This document shows, one piece after another, positions 60,501 through 64,000 of a DNA stretch of 64,000 bases. The translations under genes and the position numbers were made by a program. The notes under the pieces were generated by a model that was not told the origin of the DNA, made no database searches, and worked only from the letters and a program-made list of their open reading frames with translations. The stretch lies in NCBI GenBank assembly GCA_963712905.1, contig CAVQJU010000010.1:186001-250000 (forward strand). The letters are read 5' to 3'. Origin of the DNA: CAVQJU01 sp963712905 (GTDB lineage: Bacteria > Acidobacteriota > Vicinamibacteria > Vicinamibacterales > CAVVIG01). Position 1 is the stretch's first letter; each line of letters begins with the position of its first letter.

Positions 60501-62525
60501 GTTGTCGTCCATCTTCCAGCCGGCGAGGTTCACGGTGCTGGCGCCGGTGTTCGTCACCTCGAACCAGTCGGCGCCAACGGGGCTGTTGCCGCTGCTCCAG
60601 GGCGCGACCTCGGAGATGACGAGCGACGGCGGCGGGTCTTCCTCGACCACATCGGTGACCGCTCAGCGCATAAGCTGGCGGTCGCATCCGGTGTCGCGCC
60701 AACGTCGGCGTCATCGACTGCGACGGTCACGCTGTAGCTGGTCTTGGTTTCGAAGTCGAGGATCGTGCCGGCCTTGATGTACAGCCCGGTGCTGTCCACC
60801 TCGAAGACGCCGGCGTCGGGACCCGTCACGGTCAGGTTGTTCGTTCCGAGCCCATCGTCGGTGATCGACGACGTCCGCCACCTTGATCCGCGCGGCGGTG
60901 CTGGTGTTCTCCGCGATCGTGTTGACCTGATTGTTCAGCGCCAGGCCGGTGGGCGCCTGGTTCGGAACCGCGGACGGCGCGTACACCCACAGCTGCGGGA
61001 TGATCGAAGTCACCGCCGCCGTTCTCGCTGACGACGTAGAGGAAGCCGTTGCCGTCCATCGTGAGGCCTTCGTGCTGCTGGGCCGGAACCGACAGTGGAT
61101 TGCCGGGGTCCGGGAGAATCGTCAGCGAATTGAAGACGTCGCCGGTGCGGTCGATGTTGACGATCTTGCCCGACTCCTGGCTCAGCACCAGCAGGTGGCC
61201 GGACTCCGGGCCGCTCAGCGACGGCAGGTTCGACAGCGCGAACACATCGGCGAAGTCCAGGAGGTTGGCGAACGGCGGAACGAAGTCGAACAGGTTGATC
61301 GAGTTCTCGGTCGTCGGCGAGCCGTTGGTGGCGGTGCCCGCCGCGAAATCGATCCCGGTTTGAAAGATCCCCTCGGGCTGCGTCTCCTTGACCGCGATGA
61401 AGCCGCCCGTCAGCGGGTCGTAGGAGATGCCTTCGATGACCGATGTTGTCGCACGAACGTGCCGAGCTTGACGGTCTGTGCGTCGGCTCCTGGTGAGCGT
61501 GGTGCCCGGCGACGTAGGTGAACAGGACGGCCTGCCGATCCCGCTCCTCCGACCATGACGAACTTGCCGTTGCCGACGTAGGTCAGCCCTTCCGGATCGT
61601 AGAAGTCGGTGCCCTGCGGACTGCCGCCGGGCGCCAGCGTCATCGAGTCGATCAGTTGCCCGGTCTTCGTCACCTGGACGACCGACGTGCCGCCGTCGCC
61701 GACGACGAACAGCGTGTCGGTGTCCCAGTTGTAGGTCACCGCCGAGACTTCCTGGGCCAGCAGGCTGTTGGCAGGCGGAGTTGTCCTGGTCGGCTCGGGC
61801 AGATCGAATCGGCCGACCCGGACATAGACGGAGAGATCCACGGTGGAGAGCGGAGACGCGTTGACTCGACGGCCTGGCGATCCGGTCTCCAGCGCCGTTG
61901 AAGGAGAGGAACGCGCCGTTGACGCCGGCGACGCTCAGTCGTCGAGACCGTCGGCAGCGGCAGCGTCGTGCTGCCCAGGCCGGCGGTGTTGTCGAACGTC
62001 GCGGCGGCGGTCGCGGCGCCGAAGCTGACGCCGGTGATCCGGTTTCCGCCGGCGTCGAAGAGATTCACCGCATCGCCGCTGGTGCTCAGGCCCACGCCGG
62101 AACCGCCGTAGGTGCCGATCGTGAGACCGGCGGGGACGTTGCTGCCGAACCAGGCCGTCGCGAAAGCGCTGATGTTGACGGGGACCGTGCTGTCGATGAA
62201 GACGACGGACTGCCCCGGGGCGATGCTGGCGACGCCGCTGAGCGGCGACCGCCGAGGCGAAGGCGTTCGAGTTGTCGTCCATCTTCCAGCCGGTGATGTC
62301 CACGGCGCTCGTGCCGGTGTTCGTCACCTCGAACCAGTCGGCGGCATAGGTGCCGTTGCCGCTGCCGGCGGGATGCACCTCGGAGATGAAGACGGCGGGG
62401 GCCGATGCCGCGGACATGCGGGCGGGCGCCGAATTCATGACCGCCAGGGTCAGCACCACACCGCCTAGGGCCAGACGTCTGCCCGTATTGACGAACCTAG
62501 TCATTTTTCCACGCACGGCTCTCAT
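57579..62525 (-). CDS. Large secreted protein with repeated lamin-tail domains, SdiA-regulated/phytase-like, cadherin-like, TSP3 and HYR domains (about 15 frame breaks)
   Basis: Reading across frames gives a protein of about 1640 residues. It starts at ATG 62525 with AGGAG 6 bases upstream and a signal segment. Lamin-tail (LTD) repeats begin FISEVHPAGSGNGTYAADWF (quoted at the limit) or VISEVAPWSSGNSPVGADWF and contain GWKMDDNSNAFA; I count about five or six copies. Between them lie a beta-propeller part (DPEGLTYVGNGKFVMVGG, LVLSQESGKIVNIDRTGD), a cadherin-like part (GTILDFETKTSYSVTVAVDD), Ca-binding TSP3 repeats (FPDADNDGVRNCVDTDDDND) and a final HYR domain (ATGPSGAVVMFTATATD). Each reading frame carries pieces, with breaks every 200-500 bases. 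LTD repeats occur on secreted nucleases and adhesins; I expect a surface or secreted structural protein. No catalytic domain is certain. Confidence 0.72.
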
Positions 62526-62700
62526 GAGCGCTCCTGGGATCGCGGACGACGGGAAGATGGCGACGGGCGTGCGGAAAGGAATGGCCGGGGTGAAGGCACA
62601 CGCTGTCAGGTGCGAGTGTGTCCTAGTGACGTAACTCGTCTGTTAACCCGACGTAAACATCAGGTGAACGGGACGCGGAGGCCCGTCAACGCCCGTCGCT

Positions 62701-62724
62701 GATCACCGATCACCGATCACTGAT
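62701..62724. repeat. Heptameric GATCACC repeat at the 3' end of the decarboxylase gene
   Basis: GATCACC, GATCACC and GATCACT follow each other at exactly 7 bp, then GATT. The stop codon of the minus-strand decarboxylase gene (62717-62719) lies inside the third unit. Confidence 0.7.
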
Positions 62725-63850
62725 TGACGTGAACGACGCGGGCCGGCGGGAAGCCGTTGAAGGACGTGCTGCTGGCGGCGGAGTAAGCACCGATGTTCGG
62801 GGCATAGAGCAGGTCGCCGAGGCCCAGGTCCGGCAGGTGCTCGGCCAGGCTGATCGTGTCGAGGGCGTCACAGGTGGGGCCGAAGACGGAGCAGATCTGC
62901 ACCGGTCCCTTCTTGAAGCTCTTCAACGGGTACTGGCAGTGGTCGAAGATCACGCCGCTGAACGTGTGGTACACGCCGTCGTCGACGTAGTAACAGAGCT
63001 TCCCCTCGCGAACCGCCTTGCCGATGATTTTCGAGATCGCGGTCGCGGCCGACGCGACCAGGAACCGGCCGGGTTCCGCGAGAATCTCGATGGGCGGCGG
63101 GAACAGGCGATCCAGTTCGGGATTGATCGCTTTCGCCAGCGTCTTGAACGCCGGGATGGTGGAATCGTAGTGAGCCGGAAACCCGCCGCCGATGTCGAGC
63201 AGCTTCAGCTCGAAGCCGCGTGATTTGGCCTCGGCGAACACCTCCGCGCTGAGGTGCAGCGCCTGGATGTAGTTCTGGACGTTCGTGCACTGGCTGCCGA
63301 CGTGGAAGCTCAGGCCTTCGACCTCGAGCTTGTTGTTCCTGGCAAACGCGATCAGGTCCACCGCCTCGCCCGGCAGCGCGCCGAACTTGCTCGAGAGCTC
63401 GACCATCGAGCCGGTGTTGGGCACCCGCAGCCGGAGCACGAGGCCGGCGCGCGGCGCATGCTTCGCGATCTTGAGCACTTCCTCGTAGTTGTCGTACGTC
63501 ACGAGCGGCTTGTACGGGTCCAGTTGCTCGAGCGTCTCGGTGGCCTTGATGGGGTTGGCGTAGATGATCCGATCCCAGATGAACGCCTGCCGCTCCTCTT
63601 CCGGCAGGTCCTTGACGTTCTCGTGCACCGTGAGGAACTCGGCGAGGCTCGCCACGTCGAAGCTCCCGCCCGCCTCGTAGAACGTCTGTACGATCTCCGG
63701 CGCGCTGTTGGCTTTGACGGCGTAGTAGACCTGCACGCGCGGCAGATATTTCCGGAACTGTCCGTAATTCTCGCGCAGGGCCTTGTGATCGACGATGACG
63801 ACCGGCGTGCCGTGCGTCTTGGCGAGGCGAAGCAGGGTTTTTTCGTCCAT
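62717..63850 (-). CDS. Type III PLP ornithine/lysine (diaminopimelate-family) decarboxylase
   Basis: The 377-residue protein has the alanine-racemase-fold layout: VYYAVKANSAPEIV with the PLP lysine near residue 47, FHVGSQCTN near residue 185, LLDIGGGFPAHY, ILAEPGRFLVASA and GPTCDALDTI with the catalytic Cys. The lack of a lysA-type C-terminus and the GPTCDALD segment favour eukaryote-like ornithine decarboxylase (putrescine synthesis) or lysine decarboxylase. The next gene upstream on this strand is only seen as a fragment. Confidence 0.92.
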   Translation of the reverse strand: MDEKTLLRLAKTHGTPVVIVDHKALRENYGQFRKYLPRVQVYYAVKANSAPEIVQTFYEAGGSFDVASLAEFLTVHENVKDLPEEERQAFIWDRIIYANPIKATETLEQLDPYKPLVTYDNYEEVLKIAKHAPRAGLVLRLRVPNTGSMVELSSKFGALPGEAVDLIAFARNNKLEVEGLSFHVGSQCTNVQNYIQALHLSAEVFAEAKSRGFELKLLDIGGGFPAHYDSTIPAFKTLAKAINPELDRLFPPPIEILAEPGRFLVASAATAISKIIGKAVREGKLCYYVDDGVYHTFSGVIFDHCQYPLKSFKKGPVQICSVFGPTCDALDTISLAEHLPDLGLGDLLYAPNIGAYSAASSTSFNGFPPARVVHVNQ

Positions 63851-63877
63851 TTAGCGGCCTGTCCTTCCCGCCCTATC

Positions 63878-63904
63878 GGCGGCCGCTCCGTTGTCGCGGC
63901 CGCC
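63878..63904. terminator. GC-rich hairpin before the decarboxylase gene
   Basis: GGCGGCCGC and GCGGCCGCC pair perfectly around the loop TCCGTTGTC. On the minus strand it lies after the stop at 63959 and before the decarboxylase start, so it may end or attenuate the upstream transcript. No T tract follows. Confidence 0.4.
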
Positions 63905-63958
63905 AGGTCGCCGACAAGGCTGGTGGTGCGCGGTACTCTTCCAGTTGACTCGCACCAT

Positions 63959-64000
63959 TTAGTCGCCCTCGGTGATCAGGAAGTTCTTGAACTGCCACAC
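63959..64000 (-). CDS. 3' end of an unidentified gene (partial)
   Basis: Reading from the window edge, the minus strand gives VWQFKNFLITEGD and then TAA at 63959-63961. Thirteen residues do not allow identification. Its position 108 bases upstream of the decarboxylase gene suggests a shared polyamine or amino-acid pathway, but that is a guess. Confidence 0.5.
   Translation of the reverse strand: MWQFKNFLITEGD

Noticed and set aside
16278..62724. The heptamer arrays as CRISPR repeats
   Set aside because: Units are 7 bp, directly adjacent and without spacers; no cas gene is present.
1..64000. tRNA, rRNA or tmRNA genes
   Set aside because: No T-arm consensus with matching acceptor stem and no rRNA-like stretch was seen on either strand.

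Overview
The window is GC-rich bacterial DNA, densely coded on both strands, with no rRNA, tRNA or CRISPR array that I can see. Gram-negative envelope genes (TamA/TamB-type export, DUF481 and porin-like outer-membrane proteins, a LolA-like sorting protein, a TonB-like protein) occur with an ankyrin / DUF1592 / DUF1552 cassette, a PQQ sugar dehydrogenase of the YliI type, CHAT and lamin-tail-domain proteins and many two-component proteins. This mix suggests an Acidobacteriota genome, probably Vicinamibacteria-like. That placement is inference from gene content; no marker gene is present. Many genes are interrupted by single-base frame breaks whose restoration rebuilds good family sequence, so the window looks like a draft or metagenome assembly with indel errors rather than a genome full of pseudogenes.

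Layout. 1-2842: a 5'-truncated TamB C-terminus fused in frame to POTRA domains and an Omp85 barrel. 2907-3353: Hsp20. 3467-8747 (minus): an operon of LolA-like protein, two MacB/LolC-type permeases, ATPase and a porin-like protein. 8771-12153: SRPBCC, TPR, DUF481 and an exported protein of unknown function. 12198-16056 (minus): five translationally coupled sulfur-handling genes (tandem rhodanese, two YeeE/YedE halves, a rhodanese fold lacking its Cys, and a molybdenum-cofactor-sulfurase-like PLP enzyme). 16268-18150: LytS/LytTR-type two-component pair. 18167-22100 (minus): M20 hydrolase, amidase with CHRD-like tail, EthD protein. 22186-23217: RES/Xre toxin-antitoxin. 23409-28167: phospholipase C, secreted proteins, a soluble histidine kinase. 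28164-32688: ArfB-like hydrolase with GGR, a GNAT/acyl-CoA synthetase fusion, OsmC, membrane proteins. 32740-38113: NtrC-type regulator, DinB, CHAT-TPR lipoprotein and its unknown partner. 38164-45114 (minus): glycosyltransferase-like protein, DUF1552, DUF1592, ankyrin protein. 45254-53192: CMD protein, PQQ dehydrogenase, LuxR regulator, S23 four-helix protein, cupin, PIG-L deacetylase, PLP decarboxylase, 6-phosphogluconolactonase. 53278-57582: double-VOC protein, PIN/Phd toxin-antitoxin, zinc-ribbon TonB-like protein, PhoU. 57579-62525: a very large, heavily frame-broken secreted lamin-tail-domain protein. 62717-63850: type III ornithine/lysine decarboxylase, then the 3' tip of another gene.

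Two families of small repeats stand out between genes. Five loci carry palindromes with GTAG at one foot and CTAC at the other, four of them paired, like REP elements mobilised by RAYT enzymes. At 12150-12201 one such element provides the stop codons of two convergent genes, and at 32740 one provides the stop of the NtrC-type regulator. Five other loci carry tandem repeats with a strict or near-strict 7-bp period; four of these touch gene 3' ends, and two of them flank the S23 gene in inverted orientation, as if it were a mobile cassette.
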